NCBI RefSeq assembly: GCF_028771845.1
Contig: NZ_CP118270.1
Location: 2,356,001 to 2,420,000, forward strand
Direction: 5' to 3'
Length of the DNA stretch: 64,000 nucleotides
Source: Paenibacillus marchantiae
GTDB lineage: Bacteria; Bacillota; Bacilli; Paenibacillales; Paenibacillaceae
Positions 55,020 through 64,000 of this stretch are shown here, in pieces. Within the stretch, counting starts at the first letter, position 1; every line of letters starts with the position of its first letter. The notes under the pieces are model-generated. The model saw only the letters and a program-made list of their open reading frames with translations. It was not told the DNA's origin and ran no database searches. The translations under genes and the position numbers were made by a program.

Positions 55020-56567
55020 ATGAATATCCCTTTTGTTAACGAACCATTCACATCCTTTGCAGTCCCGGCCAACCGGGAAGCTTTTGAGAACGCACTTCGC
55101 AAGGTGGAGGCTGAACTTGGCCAGGAATACTCCATTATTATTGGTGGACAAAAAATAACAAGCGCCCGCACGGTATCCTCCGTGAATCCTGCGTACAAAA
55201 ATCAGATCGTCGGAAAGATCTATCAGGCCGATCAAGAGCTTGCCGAGCAGGCCATCCAAACAGCTGCGGAAACATTCCGCACATGGAAACATACGGACCC
55301 GAATGAACGTGCCCGTTATTTGTACAAAGCGGCGGCGCTCATGCGGCGGCGTAAGCATGAATTTTCGGCATGGATGGTGTACGAAGCAGGCAAAACATGG
55401 CCAGAAGCGGATGCAGATACAGCGGAAGCTATTGATTTTATGGAGTTTTATGCCCGTGAGATGCAGCGTCTGAGTGAACCACAGCCGCTCACACGAATTG
55501 CAGGCGAAGATAATGAATTGAGTTATATTCCGCTTGGTGTGGGAGTTGTAATTCCACCATGGAACTTCCCACTGGCGATTATGGCAGGTATGACTTCTGC
55601 TGCATTGGTATCTGGCAACACGGTTGTATTGAAGCCAGCCAGTACAACACCGGTTATTGCTGCCAAATTCATGGAGCTGCTTGCAGAAGTGGGTGTGCCG
55701 GACGGCGTAGTGAACTATTTGCCAGGACCGGGCAGTGAGGTTGGCGATTATCTGGTGGACCATGCGCTCACCCGTTTTATTAGCTTCACAGGCTCCAGAG
55801 ATGTCGGTCTGCGGATCAATGAGCGTGCAGCACGCACCGCGCCGGGACAGAAATGGATTAAACGGGTGATTGCTGAAATGGGTGGCAAGGATTCAATTGT
55901 TGTAGATAGCGACAGTGATCTGGAATTGGCTGCGGAATCCATCACGGCTTCAGCGTTTGGTTTCTCGGGACAGAAGTGCTCTGCGTGTTCCCGTGCCATT
56001 ATTCATGAAGATGTATATGACGAGGTACTGCAAAAAGTGATTGAACGTACCAAGCAACTGAGCATGGGCAGTCCGCTTGAAGTCGGAAATCAGGTAGGTC
56101 CGGTTATCGATGACAAGGCGTATGCCAAGATCACAGAATATATTGAAATAGGCAAGGGTGAAGGACGCCTTGTACTCGGTGGTAGTACAGGAAACGAGGC
56201 AGGTTATTTCATTGAACCGACCATTATTGCCGATGTGGACCCGCAAGCGCGGATTTCACAGGAAGAGATTTTTGGACCGGTGTTGGCCTTTATCAAGGCA
56301 GAATCCTTCGGGGATGCATTGGATATTGCCAATAATACCGATTATGGACTGACAGGTGCGGTGATCTCGCGCAATCGCGAACATCTGGAACAAGCCAGAC
56401 GGGAATTTTTTGCGGGGAATCTATACTTTAACCGTAAATGCACAGGTGCACTCGTGGGTACACATCCATTTGGCGGATTTAACATGTCGGGAACAGATTC
56501 CAAGGCAGGGGGAAGAGACTACTTGCTGCTGTTCACCCAAGCGAAGTTGGTATCCGAGAAATATTAG
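55020..56567 (+). CDS. rocA: 1-pyrroline-5-carboxylate dehydrogenase
   Basis: 515 residues, aldehyde dehydrogenase superfamily, RocA/PutC type. Landmarks: [42 protein letters not shown], the NAD site [16 protein letters not shown], the general base in [14 protein letters not shown] and the catalytic Cys in [26 protein letters not shown]-like [11 protein letters not shown] ends the protein. It oxidises P5C/glutamate semialdehyde to glutamate, completing proline breakdown begun by the divergent gene. GAAGGAGG precedes the ATG. The symbol could equally be putC. Confidence 0.95.
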   Translation: MNIPFVNEPFTSFAVPANREAFENALRKVEAELGQEYSIIIGGQKITSARTVSSVNPAYKNQIVGKIYQADQELAEQAIQTAAETFRTWKHTDPNERARYLYKAAALMRRRKHEFSAWMVYEAGKTWPEADADTAEAIDFMEFYAREMQRLSEPQPLTRIAGEDNELSYIPLGVGVVIPPWNFPLAIMAGMTSAALVSGNTVVLKPASTTPVIAAKFMELLAEVGVPDGVVNYLPGPGSEVGDYLVDHALTRFISFTGSRDVGLRINERAARTAPGQKWIKRVIAEMGGKDSIVVDSDSDLELAAESITASAFGFSGQKCSACSRAIIHEDVYDEVLQKVIERTKQLSMGSPLEVGNQVGPVIDDKAYAKITEYIEIGKGEGRLVLGGSTGNEAGYFIEPTIIADVDPQARISQEEIFGPVLAFIKAESFGDALDIANNTDYGLTGAVISRNREHLEQARREFFAGNLYFNRKCTGALVGTHPFGGFNMSGTDSKAGGRDYLLLFTQAKLVSEKY

Positions 56568-56685
56568 TTGAAAATTGGGTCTGGGCCCGCTGTAATCGCT
56601 TGGTTTTTATGCTATCATTTCCTGAAATAGTCTTTGTTCGTCAGTATACTGGAGTAGCTTGAGTAGCGCTTAAGGGGGGAGACGG

Positions 56686-57990
56686 ATGTTAGGATTTCAG
56701 TTGGTGCAGGAGGGGCGTATTCGATTATCCATTACGCCGGAGATGAAGCAATCCATTCATCTGCTGACCTTGTCGGGTCAGGAGCTGACTCGTTATTTGC
56801 AGGAGGCGGCGGATGAAAATCCGGTGCTTGAGCTAGAAGAGCCCTCTACCCTGCGCACCCGTCTTCCCCGACGGTTGAATCAGGAGAGGTTCTCCTCTTA
56901 TGATCCGCTGTTACAGATGAAAGGCGCTGAACCTACACTTGAACAACTGTTGATATCTCAGCTTCGGTTGCAGAATCTTACACCTGCAATGGAGACAACA
57001 GCTGTATATTTGGCTGGTTGTGTCAACGATGATGGCTATCTACCGATGGAATTGACTGAGGTTGCATCGGCAAGGGGAATATCGATGCCTGAGGCTGAAG
57101 CAGCCCTGGACATTCTCCAGTCGCTGGACCCGGCAGGTGTGGGAGCGCGCAACTTGCGTGAATGCTTGTTGCTTCAGATTAGGCGTGATCCATTAGCTAA
57201 CCAGCATGCGGAGTACATGGTGGCGAAAGGTCTGGAGGAGTTGGTTCGTTTCCACCCAGGCAGAGCAGGAACAAGACTAGGGATTTCTTCACAGCAGGCT
57301 CAGGCAGCCTATGACTATATTGCTTGTCTAGACCCGAAACCTTGCAGATCCATCGGTTGTACGGAACGTCCACATTATATTATTCCGGATGCCGTTGTGC
57401 AGATAAGGAATGATGAACTTTCTCTACGTTTAAATTCAGCGGGTGTGCCGCGGGTATCCCTGAACGAAGCTTGTTATCGCTGGATCAAGGAGATTGATGC
57501 AGATGAGGTATGGTCAGGCCGGGCAGCAGAGGCGAGAGCGATCATTCGCAGTGTACGCATGCGTCGCCGAACTCTGATGCGTGTCCTAGCTGCAATCATG
57601 AGCGAACAGGAATCTTTTCTGCGTGAAGGACCTGCCGGTTTGAAGCCGCTCAATCTGGCGATTATTGCAGAGGCCATCGGCATGCATGAGTCGACGGTGA
57701 GCCGTGCGGTCAATGGCAAATATGTTCAGACACCGCATGGTGTCTTTGAACTCAAGGCTTTTTTTGCATCAGGTCTTGAAACAACGAATGGAGAAATGGC
57801 CTCTGCGCCGGCGGTGAAGCTCAGACTGAAAGAGCTGATTCGTTCTGAACGGGCGGAACGCCCATACTCGGATAGCCAACTCACCGCATTACTCGCGAAT
57901 GAAGGCATCGTTATCTCCCGCAGAACGGTTGCGAAATACAGGGAAGAGCTTCAGATTTTGCCTTCACTTGAACGGAAGCGCTGGGCATGA
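56686..57990 (+). CDS. rpoN: RNA polymerase sigma-54 factor
   Basis: 434 residues (sigL in Bacillus usage). Region I is Q/L-rich (LGFQLVQEGRIRLSITPEMKQSIHLLTLSGQELTRYLQEAADENPVLELEEP). The core-binding region follows, then the HTH (NLAIIAEAIGMHESTVSRAVNGKYVQTPHGVFELKAFF) and the RpoN box (ISRRTVAKYREELQI). Acidic region II is short, as in other Firmicutes. GGGGGGAGA precedes the ATG. It sits between genes that carry -24/-12 promoters, an informative location. Confidence 0.96.
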   Translation: MLGFQLVQEGRIRLSITPEMKQSIHLLTLSGQELTRYLQEAADENPVLELEEPSTLRTRLPRRLNQERFSSYDPLLQMKGAEPTLEQLLISQLRLQNLTPAMETTAVYLAGCVNDDGYLPMELTEVASARGISMPEAEAALDILQSLDPAGVGARNLRECLLLQIRRDPLANQHAEYMVAKGLEELVRFHPGRAGTRLGISSQQAQAAYDYIACLDPKPCRSIGCTERPHYIIPDAVVQIRNDELSLRLNSAGVPRVSLNEACYRWIKEIDADEVWSGRAAEARAIIRSVRMRRRTLMRVLAAIMSEQESFLREGPAGLKPLNLAIIAEAIGMHESTVSRAVNGKYVQTPHGVFELKAFFASGLETTNGEMASAPAVKLRLKELIRSERAERPYSDSQLTALLANEGIVISRRTVAKYREELQILPSLERKRWA

Positions 57991-58024
57991 ATGACGTTTG
58001 CCTTCATTATATATCCTAAACAAG

Positions 58025-58062
58025 TAACCCCCGCGAGCCGTGGTAACGGTCTGCGGGGGTTA
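58025..58062. terminator. Strong GC-rich hairpin between rpoN and aspA
   Basis: TAACCCCCGC pairs with GCGGGGGTTA, with inner AGCCGT/ACGGT. T runs are short, yet its place between convergent genes fits a terminator. Confidence 0.8.
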
Positions 58063-58148
58063 TTCGTTCCGATTTAACAGCAATCGGAAGGTTGTTCTAT
58101 CATCGGAGTGTCAATGTAAATATTCATTAGTGGAACTTAAACAGCTTA

Positions 58149-59579
58149 CTACCGTTCCATATTGTGCAGGAAGTGCTCACCTGCAATACCAGGAGTAGTC
58201 ATCTGCTCCGGATGCAAAATTTCTTCCAGTTCTTCCGGTGTCAGTAGACCCCGTTCCAGAATGATCTCCTGCAAGGTGTTTCCGGTCTTCAACGCTTCCT
58301 TCACAATGGAGGCTGCCACATCATAGCCCAGATGTGGATTAAGCGCTGTAATTACACTAAAGCTCTGCTTCATAATCAATGCACAACGCTCACGGTTCGC
58401 TTCCATCTCTTCAACGGCATAACGAGTAAAGACGTCGATACCATTATTCATGATTTTCAGCGATTGCAGCAAGTTGAACGCAATAACAGGGCCCATGACG
58501 TTCAATTCGAATTGACCAGCTTCACAGGCCATGCAGATCGTATGGTCATTCCCCATAACCTGGAAGGATACCTGATTGATCACTTCCGCCATAACCGGAT
58601 TCACTTTGCCCGGCATAATGGACGAACCTGGCTGACGCGGTGGAAGACGCAGCTCATTGAATCCTGCGCGTGGGCCAGAAGCCATCATACGAATATCGTT
58701 ACAGATTTTGGACAGACTGACAGCACATACTTTCAGTGCAGCCGACAATTCCAGATAGGCATCCGTATTCTGTGTGGCATCCACAAGATCCTCGGCCGTT
58801 TGCAAATTCAATCCTGTCACATCGGACAGATGCTCCGTGACTTTAACGATGTATTCGGGTTTCGCGTTGAGACCTGTACCTACAGCCGTTGCACCCAAGT
58901 TAATGGTGAGCAGGCGGCGATTTGCGAACTCCAGACGCTCAATATCACGTCCGATAACACGCGCATAGGCACCGAACTCTTGTCCAAGTCGAATAGGCAC
59001 AGCATCCTGAAGATGTGTCCGGCCTACTTTGACTACATCGTTAAATTCCTGTTCTTTTTTGCGGAACGCATCCTGCAAACGCTTCATCGTATCAAGCAAC
59101 GTTTCCGACAACCGATACGCAGCAATGCGCAGTGCAGTTGGGATCACGTCATTGGTGGATTGGGACATGTTCACATGGTTATTCGGGTTACAGTGGAAAT
59201 AGTCACCCTTGTTCTGCAATAACAGTTCCAGTCCACGATTGGCCAGAATTTCGTTCATATTCATATTCATGGAGGTGCCTGCACCGCCCTGAATGGAGTC
59301 AACAATAAAATGATCCAGATGATGGCCTTTCATCATTTCTTCAGCAGCCATGACGATGACATCGCCAATTTTGCGTGGCAGCATCTTCAGCTCCATATTC
59401 GTGATTGCCGCAGCCTTTTTCACCGCAGCCAGAGCTGTAATCAGTTCCCGGTGTACAGGAACGCCGGTAATCGGGAAGTTCTCTACAGCCCGAACCGTCT
59501 GTATTCCGTAATAAGCATAAGCAGGAATTTCTTTTTCTCCAATAAAATCTTTCTCCGTCCTTGTGGACATTGTAGACAT
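58149..59579 (-). CDS. aspA: Aspartate ammonia-lyase (aspartase)
   Basis: 476 residues from the ATG at 59579 (MSTMSTRTEKDFIGEKEIPAYAYYGIQT) behind GGAGG; the longer form lacks a site. Landmarks: QGGAGTSMNMNMNEILANRGLE, NNHVNMSQSTNDVIPTALRIA, VGRTHLQDAVPIRLGQEFGAYA and the fumarase/aspartase signature GSSIMPGKVNPVMAE. It deaminates aspartate to fumarate and ammonia. Fumarase class II would be slightly shorter and lacks the GGAGTSMNMN/NRGLE pattern. Upstream lies a sigma-54 promoter. Confidence 0.93.
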   Translation of the reverse strand: MSTMSTRTEKDFIGEKEIPAYAYYGIQTVRAVENFPITGVPVHRELITALAAVKKAAAITNMELKMLPRKIGDVIVMAAEEMMKGHHLDHFIVDSIQGGAGTSMNMNMNEILANRGLELLLQNKGDYFHCNPNNHVNMSQSTNDVIPTALRIAAYRLSETLLDTMKRLQDAFRKKEQEFNDVVKVGRTHLQDAVPIRLGQEFGAYARVIGRDIERLEFANRRLLTINLGATAVGTGLNAKPEYIVKVTEHLSDVTGLNLQTAEDLVDATQNTDAYLELSAALKVCAVSLSKICNDIRMMASGPRAGFNELRLPPRQPGSSIMPGKVNPVMAEVINQVSFQVMGNDHTICMACEAGQFELNVMGPVIAFNLLQSLKIMNNGIDVFTRYAVEEMEANRERCALIMKQSFSVITALNPHLGYDVAASIVKEALKTGNTLQEIILERGLLTPEELEEILHPEQMTTPGIAGEHFLHNMER

Positions 59580-59651
59580 TTCGTTCGCCTCCAGTGGCAT
59601 CCAAAAATAGGTCAGCTCCGGCAATGCCGAAGCGCACTCAGTATATCATTT

Positions 59652-59669
59652 AAGCAAAATGGATGCCAA
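59652..59669 (-). promoter_or_regulatory. Sigma-54 promoter of aspA
   Basis: On the minus strand TTGGCATCCATTTTGCTT has GG-N10-GC spacing and close similarity to the proline dehydrogenase promoter. It lies about 75 bases upstream of the aspA start. Confidence 0.8.
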
Positions 59670-59830
59670 GCTAAATCATTTCATCCTACTTGCCGATAAA
59701 TAATTTAAATTAAGGATATCACTTTGGTGGATTAAAGGTTCAGTCAGTCAAAACTCGTCTTATCAATTATGCTCCACTTAGAGGAGAAGTCATGCATGAA
59801 GAATAAGATGGGTGTTAATTTGTCGTTTTC

Positions 59831-59873
59831 AGTGATCTAAATCACATGTAATTTGGTTATCTATTGGTAAAAT
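59831..59873 (+). promoter_or_regulatory. CRP/FNR-type site and -10 of the chemotaxis gene
   Basis: AGTGATCTAAATCACAT (59831-59847) contains GTGAT-4-ATCAC, the CRP/FNR-family symmetry. TAAAAT (59868-59873) is a good -10; the expected start site near 59880 puts the box centre at about -41, the position for class II activation. The rest of 59580-59900 holds the aspA leader and no gene. Confidence 0.55.
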
Positions 59874-59900
59874 AGGAAAAAAGGACTATGAGGTGTGAAT

Positions 59901-61178
59901 ATGAAATGGACTTTAGGCGCAAAAACCGTCGCAGGTTTGGTACTGATTTCACTGATTACGTACGGAACTAGCGGCTTTTTTATATTTTTCCTTCAGGATT
60001 GGCTCTCGTTCTCCATGCCAAGCTGGTTGTATATCTCTATCGTACTCATCATGGGCGTATGCTGGAACGCGATTCTGGGCTGGTTTGCCTCTCGTTGGTT
60101 GACTCGTCCAATTGTGCATTTGTCCCGTGCGGCACAACAAGTCTCATCGGGGGATTTGACGGCCGAGATTCCAGAGCGGAGAACACAGGATGAAATTACT
60201 GTATTATATGATGCTTTTCGAGTAATGGTTTTTAATTTGAGAAGCATTGTAAACGATATTACAGATAGTACACGTACAACCTCACAGAACGCCCAGTCAC
60301 TTAGTGAAGCAATCGCCCAGGCAGCGGAGCAGATCGAGATGATGTCTGATGCGGTGGATCATATTGCTGTGGGTGTGGAAGACCAGAAGACGACATCACA
60401 TCAGTCTTTGATTACAGCGGATGAGATGTTGAACGATTTTCAGCGTATGCACAGTCAGTCGATTGGGATGACAGAGATGTCCGGCCAGATGGAACGTTCT
60501 GTAGATCATACGAAGCAGACCTTCTCTTCTTTGATGAAAGGAATGGACGAGCTGACGGAGTCACACAACCGTTCCCGGGACATCATGGTCCTGCTTGAGA
60601 AGGAAGCCTCGGATATTGAAGCCATTACTCAGTCTGTCAAAAACATTGCAGAGGAAACAGGGCTGCTTGCCCTGAATGCTTCCATTGAGGCTGCACGTGC
60701 GGGAGAAGAGGGATCGGGCTTTGCTGTCGTTGCTCAGCAGATTCGTAAGCTGGCAGATGAGAGCAAACAATCGGTGCATCGGATTAATGAGCTGATCAGC
60801 CGTGTTCAGCAGCGTATCAAGGATACAGCCCAACTGATTCATGAACAGCATGGCCTCGTTGTGAATGAGTCCGAGCGCACGATCTCTGTTGATCAGACAT
60901 TGCAGGAGCTTACAGGTACGGTAGAAGTGTTTATGAAGGGCGCTCATGAAATCGGATCCAAAATTGGGGAACAGACCAGCCGCGTAGAACAAACGCACGG
61001 CCATGTGAAAAAGATTCAAGGGAAAGCCGGATCTTTCTCGGATGAGGCAAGACGGATTATGGATGCGGCACATGAAGAGACGGCAATTATGCAGGAGATT
61101 TCATCCTCGGCTGAAGAACTGAGACAGTTAACAGATCGATTAATGGACAAAACGAAAGCATTTCGGATGCAGCCTTAA
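59901..61178 (+). CDS. Methyl-accepting chemotaxis protein with no extracellular sensor domain
   Basis: 425 residues from the ATG at 59901 (GAGGTG five bases upstream; a GTG at 59895 is the alternative). Two TM helices ([22 protein letters not shown] and [21 protein letters not shown]) are joined by only about ten residues, so no ligand-binding domain exists outside. A HAMP domain follows ([25 protein letters not shown]), then the signalling coiled coil with hairpin tip [39 protein letters not shown]. Relatives of this plan sense intracellular or membrane states such as energy or redox. Confidence 0.92.
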   Translation: MKWTLGAKTVAGLVLISLITYGTSGFFIFFLQDWLSFSMPSWLYISIVLIMGVCWNAILGWFASRWLTRPIVHLSRAAQQVSSGDLTAEIPERRTQDEITVLYDAFRVMVFNLRSIVNDITDSTRTTSQNAQSLSEAIAQAAEQIEMMSDAVDHIAVGVEDQKTTSHQSLITADEMLNDFQRMHSQSIGMTEMSGQMERSVDHTKQTFSSLMKGMDELTESHNRSRDIMVLLEKEASDIEAITQSVKNIAEETGLLALNASIEAARAGEEGSGFAVVAQQIRKLADESKQSVHRINELISRVQQRIKDTAQLIHEQHGLVVNESERTISVDQTLQELTGTVEVFMKGAHEIGSKIGEQTSRVEQTHGHVKKIQGKAGSFSDEARRIMDAAHEETAIMQEISSSAEELRQLTDRLMDKTKAFRMQP

Positions 61179-61347
61179 GCTGTTTCCGGGGTGTTTTTTT
61201 GCTTATTATGGTTAAAGCCGAACGTTCTTTCGTAGAAACTGAAATATGTAAAGATTTTTTTATGAAACATTAACAAAATCGCAACGCTTGGGCGATAAAT
61301 GAAGATATAATGGTAGTATTCCACTACAGATTAAGGAGCCCAGCATA

Positions 61348-62193
61348 TTGAAAACTTGGACAGGTATCCTGCTGATGATTATTTTGGCGGTAGCGACGAT
61401 TAGTACAACTTCGTCTGCCAGAACCATGAATGAATCGCAAAAACAGCTTAACATAGATGATCAATCCAGCCAGACCTCAGCGGTCGTGGCTTCCAATATA
61501 GAAACAATGAATGAAGCAGCGTTTACAACGAAGGAAACGATTCCTGTAAAGGGAGAGTACGTTTCGGTTGCTCCAGAAAATGAGAATGTAAGACTATACC
61601 CCATGAAAGTCGAAGGTTCAGGATATATATATAACGGAATGGTGTTGGAAGTGAACGGCAAGAAACGTGAATTCAGCAAATGGCAAGGAGAAGGCGGATC
61701 CTACAAACCCGAAGTGCACGAACTGGATCTGAATGGAGATGGCAAGAAGGAGATTGTTGTGTTGTTTACAGCTGGTCATGGTACAGGCATCTATCTGGGT
61801 GAAGCACATATTATCGATCCAGAAACGCTGGAAGAGATGAAGATGCAATCACTGGATGAGATTGTGAAGCAGCATGTAAATTCGAAAATCAGTGTTACAC
61901 CAGGTCAGGTGACGATCAACGTTACCGTTGATGGTGTTCATTCAGAACCTTCCCTAATGGAGGAAGACACGAGCGAGGGAGTGTATAACGAGCAGCTCAA
62001 GTTCGGCGGTGTTGTTTATTACAGTGTGGAGAATGGCAAGTTGGTTGTGTCGGCATCCGGTGCATACGGTATGGGTTTATATGACGGTGACTTGAACTTT
62101 GCCTATGACTATAAAGATGGCGAGTGGCAGGCTGTGGACTTGGAATACAGCACGGAAGAGTATGAAGATGAGTACTATGAATCTTTTGATTGA
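61348..62193 (+). CDS. Secreted protein of unknown function with a DxDGDG-like motif
   Basis: 281 residues starting at TTG (61348), with AAGGAG nine to ten bases upstream. The signal peptide MKTWTGILLMIILAVATISTTSSA is followed by an acidic mature chain with no Cys. ELDLNGDGKKEIVVLFTAGHGTGIYLGEAHIID resembles an FG-GAP/EF-hand-like calcium-binding repeat (D-L-N-G-D-G-K-K-E), and the C-terminus is very acidic (YSTEEYEDEYYESFD). No family assigned. Confidence 0.65.
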   Translation: MKTWTGILLMIILAVATISTTSSARTMNESQKQLNIDDQSSQTSAVVASNIETMNEAAFTTKETIPVKGEYVSVAPENENVRLYPMKVEGSGYIYNGMVLEVNGKKREFSKWQGEGGSYKPEVHELDLNGDGKKEIVVLFTAGHGTGIYLGEAHIIDPETLEEMKMQSLDEIVKQHVNSKISVTPGQVTINVTVDGVHSEPSLMEEDTSEGVYNEQLKFGGVVYYSVENGKLVVSASGAYGMGLYDGDLNFAYDYKDGEWQAVDLEYSTEEYEDEYYESFD

Positions 62194-62269
62194 TCGGAAG
62201 TAATCAGAGAAGCGCAGAATAGCTGAGAACAATGATAAAAAAATATGTCCCCACGGTCTGAAATGACAG

Positions 62270-62332
62270 AGGGAAACGGGTGAGGCTGAAAAAATGATGT
62301 ACCTTTAGCCTCGCTTTGTGCTATCCAAAATC
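62270..62332. other. Hairpin ahead of the copper-amine-oxidase-like gene
   Basis: GAGGCT and AGCCTC enclose about 19 bases (62282-62312), following GGGAAACGGGT. It lies in the 247-base spacer and has no proper T run. Role unknown; it could end the upstream transcript or be part of a leader. Confidence 0.3.
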
Positions 62333-62364
62333 GAATTTTTTTTCAGAGATTTACCATGAAATGG

Positions 62365-62392
62365 TTGACACAAACACTTTAGTCGTTTAAAT
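62365..62392 (+). promoter_or_regulatory. Probable promoter of the copper-amine-oxidase-like gene
   Basis: A perfect TTGACA (62365-62370) with TTAAAT (62387-62392) after 16 bases. Confidence 0.5.
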
Positions 62393-62440
62393 GTATAAAG
62401 GATGGAACTCATCTATTTCATACTTTAGGAGGGATCATTC

Positions 62441-63154
62441 ATGAAGAAGAAGGTTGTATTGGGCTTAATGGTGGGTACACTAACTCTCGGCATCGGCACT
62501 GGCGCACTCGCAGCAACGGGTCTGGAACCGATCAAAGCATATTTGAACAGCAAGATATCTCTGAAATTAAACGGGACGACGGTAACAGCCAAAGATGCTA
62601 ATGGGAAAACGGTATTGCCGATTACTTACAACGGAACGACCTATTTGCCAGTGCGTGCAGTCGGCACACTGCTCGGTACAGAAATTACGTATGACAGCGC
62701 GACATCATCCGTTAACATTGGCAGCAGTAATGGATCTGCACCGCCATCCGAAACCGGCAAGCTGACATTAAGTTCGCTGGGAACTGCAGCCTTGGGCACC
62801 TCGGACTGGCATACCAAAGATCCGGCCGAAACGGCGTACAAAGGCAAAGATTACAAAGATGTTTACCTGCATACCGACACAGCCAAGCAAGGCAAGAGCT
62901 TCCAAGTTATGACCCAGAAAAAGTATGCCAAGCTTCATCTCGATTTGGCTGTTCTTGGCGGTTCACAGAAGCTTGAGATTATGGACGAAAACAATACAAC
63001 GCTCAAGACGGTATCGCTTGCTCCTGAAGACGGATTGGTTGGGGTAGACGTGGATGTTGCAGACACGGATGCCGTCTTTGTTGAAATCGTTGATGAGGAC
63101 CCGGGTGCCTCCCTGTTTGTTCCGTTGACGACCTCATATTTAACCAAAAAATAA
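62441..63154 (+). CDS. Secreted protein with copper-amine-oxidase-like N-terminal domain
   Basis: 237 residues. The signal peptide MKKKVVLGLMVGTLTLGIGTGALAATG is cleaved after ALA. The Cu_amine_oxidN1-type module (ISLKLNGTTVTAKDANGKTVLPITYNGTTYLPVRAVGTLLGTEITYDSATSSVNI) is the very common Paenibacillus surface module; it does not bind copper in most proteins. The C-terminal 130 residues form a beta-sandwich-like domain (KYAKLHLDLAVLGGSQKLEIMDENNTTLKTVSLAPEDG) like NPCBM carbohydrate-binding modules. AGGAGGG precedes the ATG. Enzymatic activity is unlikely. Confidence 0.82.
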   Translation: MKKKVVLGLMVGTLTLGIGTGALAATGLEPIKAYLNSKISLKLNGTTVTAKDANGKTVLPITYNGTTYLPVRAVGTLLGTEITYDSATSSVNIGSSNGSAPPSETGKLTLSSLGTAALGTSDWHTKDPAETAYKGKDYKDVYLHTDTAKQGKSFQVMTQKKYAKLHLDLAVLGGSQKLEIMDENNTTLKTVSLAPEDGLVGVDVDVADTDAVFVEIVDEDPGASLFVPLTTSYLTKK

Positions 63155-63165
63155 ACGAGATATTA

Positions 63166-63236
63166 AAAACGATTATCGCCTATGCATCAGCCGGATGGTT
63201 GTTCCGGATTGGCATAGTGATAATCGTTTTTTTGTT
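63166..63236. terminator. Long bidirectional terminator
   Basis: AAAACGATTATC pairs with GATAATCGTTTT; inside, CTATGC/GCATAG and CCGGA/TCCGG continue the stem. Seven T follow on the plus strand. It separates convergent genes. Confidence 0.9.
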
Positions 63237-63257
63237 CTTTTGGGACGTATGATCAGG

Positions 63258-64000
63258 TTAGCGAATTGCTGTATCGAGCGGTTTGAGATTCGCTTCAATC
63301 TCTGCACGGCGACCTTCAAGGAATGGAGGCAATGCCAGGGACTCTCCAAGATGAGCCAATTCTTCATCCGTGTCGAAGCCGGGACCATCGGTTGCCAGCT
63401 CGAACAGAATGCCATTGGCTTCACGGAAGTACAGGGAGCGGAAGTAGAAACGGTCTACGAAACCGGAATTCGGGAATCGGAAATTATGAACCCGTTCTAC
63501 CCATTGTTTCAGTTCTTCTTCATTATCGACGCGGAAGGCAACATGGTGCACGCTGCCTCGTCCAGGGCGTTCTTGGGCAAGGTCATTTCGTTCTTCGACA
63601 TGCACCTCAGAGCCATTTCCACCTTCACCGGATTCGAAGACGAGTACATCGGGTTGGCCTGCGACAAAAGCAGGATAGGTTCCTTTTTGACGGAAGCCGA
63701 GCAGTTCAGTAAGAACTGGAGCCGTAAGGGACGCATCTCTAACGGTAAGATGGACTGGGCCTAAGCCTACAATGCCATACTCGACAGGTACAGGGCTTTG
63801 TTCCCAAGGTTTGCCCCCTGCAACACCTGTATTGTGTTCATCAGAAACCAGAATCAGACGTTGTCCTTCAAAGTCCGTAAACGAGAGAGTGGCACGCCCA
63901 CCGCGTTCAGTGATTTCTCCATGAGGAACATCGAATTCGTCAAAACGCTGTTGCCAGTAAGTCAGGGCTGCATCGCTAGGAACACGAAGTGATGTTGCTG
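63258..64000 (-). CDS. VOC-family ring-cleaving dioxygenase, 5' end outside the window
   Basis: The frame stays open from 63258 to the window edge on the minus strand (about 247 residues shown; the start lies beyond 64000). The glyoxalase/VOC fold shows in VEYGIVGLGPVHLTVRDASLTAPVLTELLGFRQKG and GSVHHVAFRVDNEEELKQWVERV, then YFREANGILFELATDGPGFDTDEELAHLGESLALPPFLEGRRAEIEANL, a C-terminus typical of the MhqO/LinE-like extradiol-type group. The metal ligands would be the two His (GPVHL, SVHHV) and Glu in LFELATD. It probably opens aromatic hydroquinone or catechol rings. Confidence 0.88.
   Translation of the reverse strand, partial: ATSLRVPSDAALTYWQQRFDEFDVPHGEITERGGRATLSFTDFEGQRLILVSDEHNTGVAGGKPWEQSPVPVEYGIVGLGPVHLTVRDASLTAPVLTELLGFRQKGTYPAFVAGQPDVLVFESGEGGNGSEVHVEERNDLAQERPGRGSVHHVAFRVDNEEELKQWVERVHNFRFPNSGFVDRFYFRSLYFREANGILFELATDGPGFDTDEELAHLGESLALPPFLEGRRAEIEANLKPLDTAIR

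Noticed and set aside
56574..56592. Sigma-54-like GG-N10-GC before rpoN
   Set aside because: Only the GG and GC match (TTGGGTCTGGGCCCGC); the rest departs from the consensus.
58332..59222. 296-residue plus-strand ORF inside aspA
   Set aside because: Shadow on the opposite strand of aspartase; composition rich in H, R and C is not protein-like.
62240..62332. Cyclic-di-GMP or other riboswitch before the copper-amine-oxidase-like gene
   Set aside because: The conserved core and tetraloop-receptor motifs of known classes are not present.

Overview
The window looks like chromosomal DNA of a Paenibacillus-type Firmicute. Pointers are strong AGGAGG-type ribosome binding sites, frequent TTG/GTG starts, YtrA-type GntR regulators with ABC transporters, a SigL-type sigma-54, collagen-like GXX proteins with BclA-like heads, a copper-amine-oxidase-like domain protein, GH125, and gene products of Bacillus type (NikR, PatB, Ald, PucR/AdeR, ProDH, RocA-like). 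No phage, IS element or CRISPR was seen. All identifications come from reading translated motifs; no database search was run, and several start codons were moved from the longest ORF to the one with the best ribosome binding site.

Layout. 1-3.8 kb: GntR/ABC operon behind a 39-bp nested palindromic operator. 3.9-11.2 kb: secreted coiled-coil-like protein, then nikR and the nickel importer nikABCDE. 11.3-19.4 kb: PatB-type C-S lyase, S9 peptidase, a small membrane protein, an aldo-keto reductase, a second GntR/ABC operon, and a Tubby-C2-like protein. 19.5-28.7 kb: the most striking region. Two WYL proteins diverge from a Y RNA gene of the YrlA type (a circularly permuted tRNA-Asn-like fold closed by a long end stem), followed by Ro60 (rsr), an RlaP-type nucleotidyltransferase, the Hen1 RNA 2'-O-methyltransferase and the kinase-phosphatase-ligase Pnkp. 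Together they form an RNA surveillance and RNA repair operon.

28.8-44.5 kb: AEC transporter, Mug glycosylase, an ECF sigma/anti-sigma pair, LacI plus GH125 alpha-mannosidase, a sugar dehydrogenase/isomerase pair with an AraC regulator, a kinase-like protein, a PD-(D/E)XK nuclease, and alanine dehydrogenase divergent from its probable activator AdeR. 45-47.2 kb: an unusual STAND ATPase with a GNAT-like middle and an HTH tail.

47.5-61 kb: a sigma-54 enhancer-binding protein, three paralogous surface proteins (two on collagen-like stalks, one ending in a BclA-like head and one in a seven-blade YVTN propeller; the third without a stalk), then proline dehydrogenase and P5C dehydrogenase, rpoN itself, aspartase and a methyl-accepting chemotaxis protein. 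Three near-consensus -24/-12 promoters sit in front of proline dehydrogenase, P5C dehydrogenase and aspartase, so this stretch reads as a compact sigma-54 amino-acid catabolism regulon. 61-64 kb: two secreted proteins and the 3' part of a VOC-family ring-cleaving dioxygenase that runs off the end.
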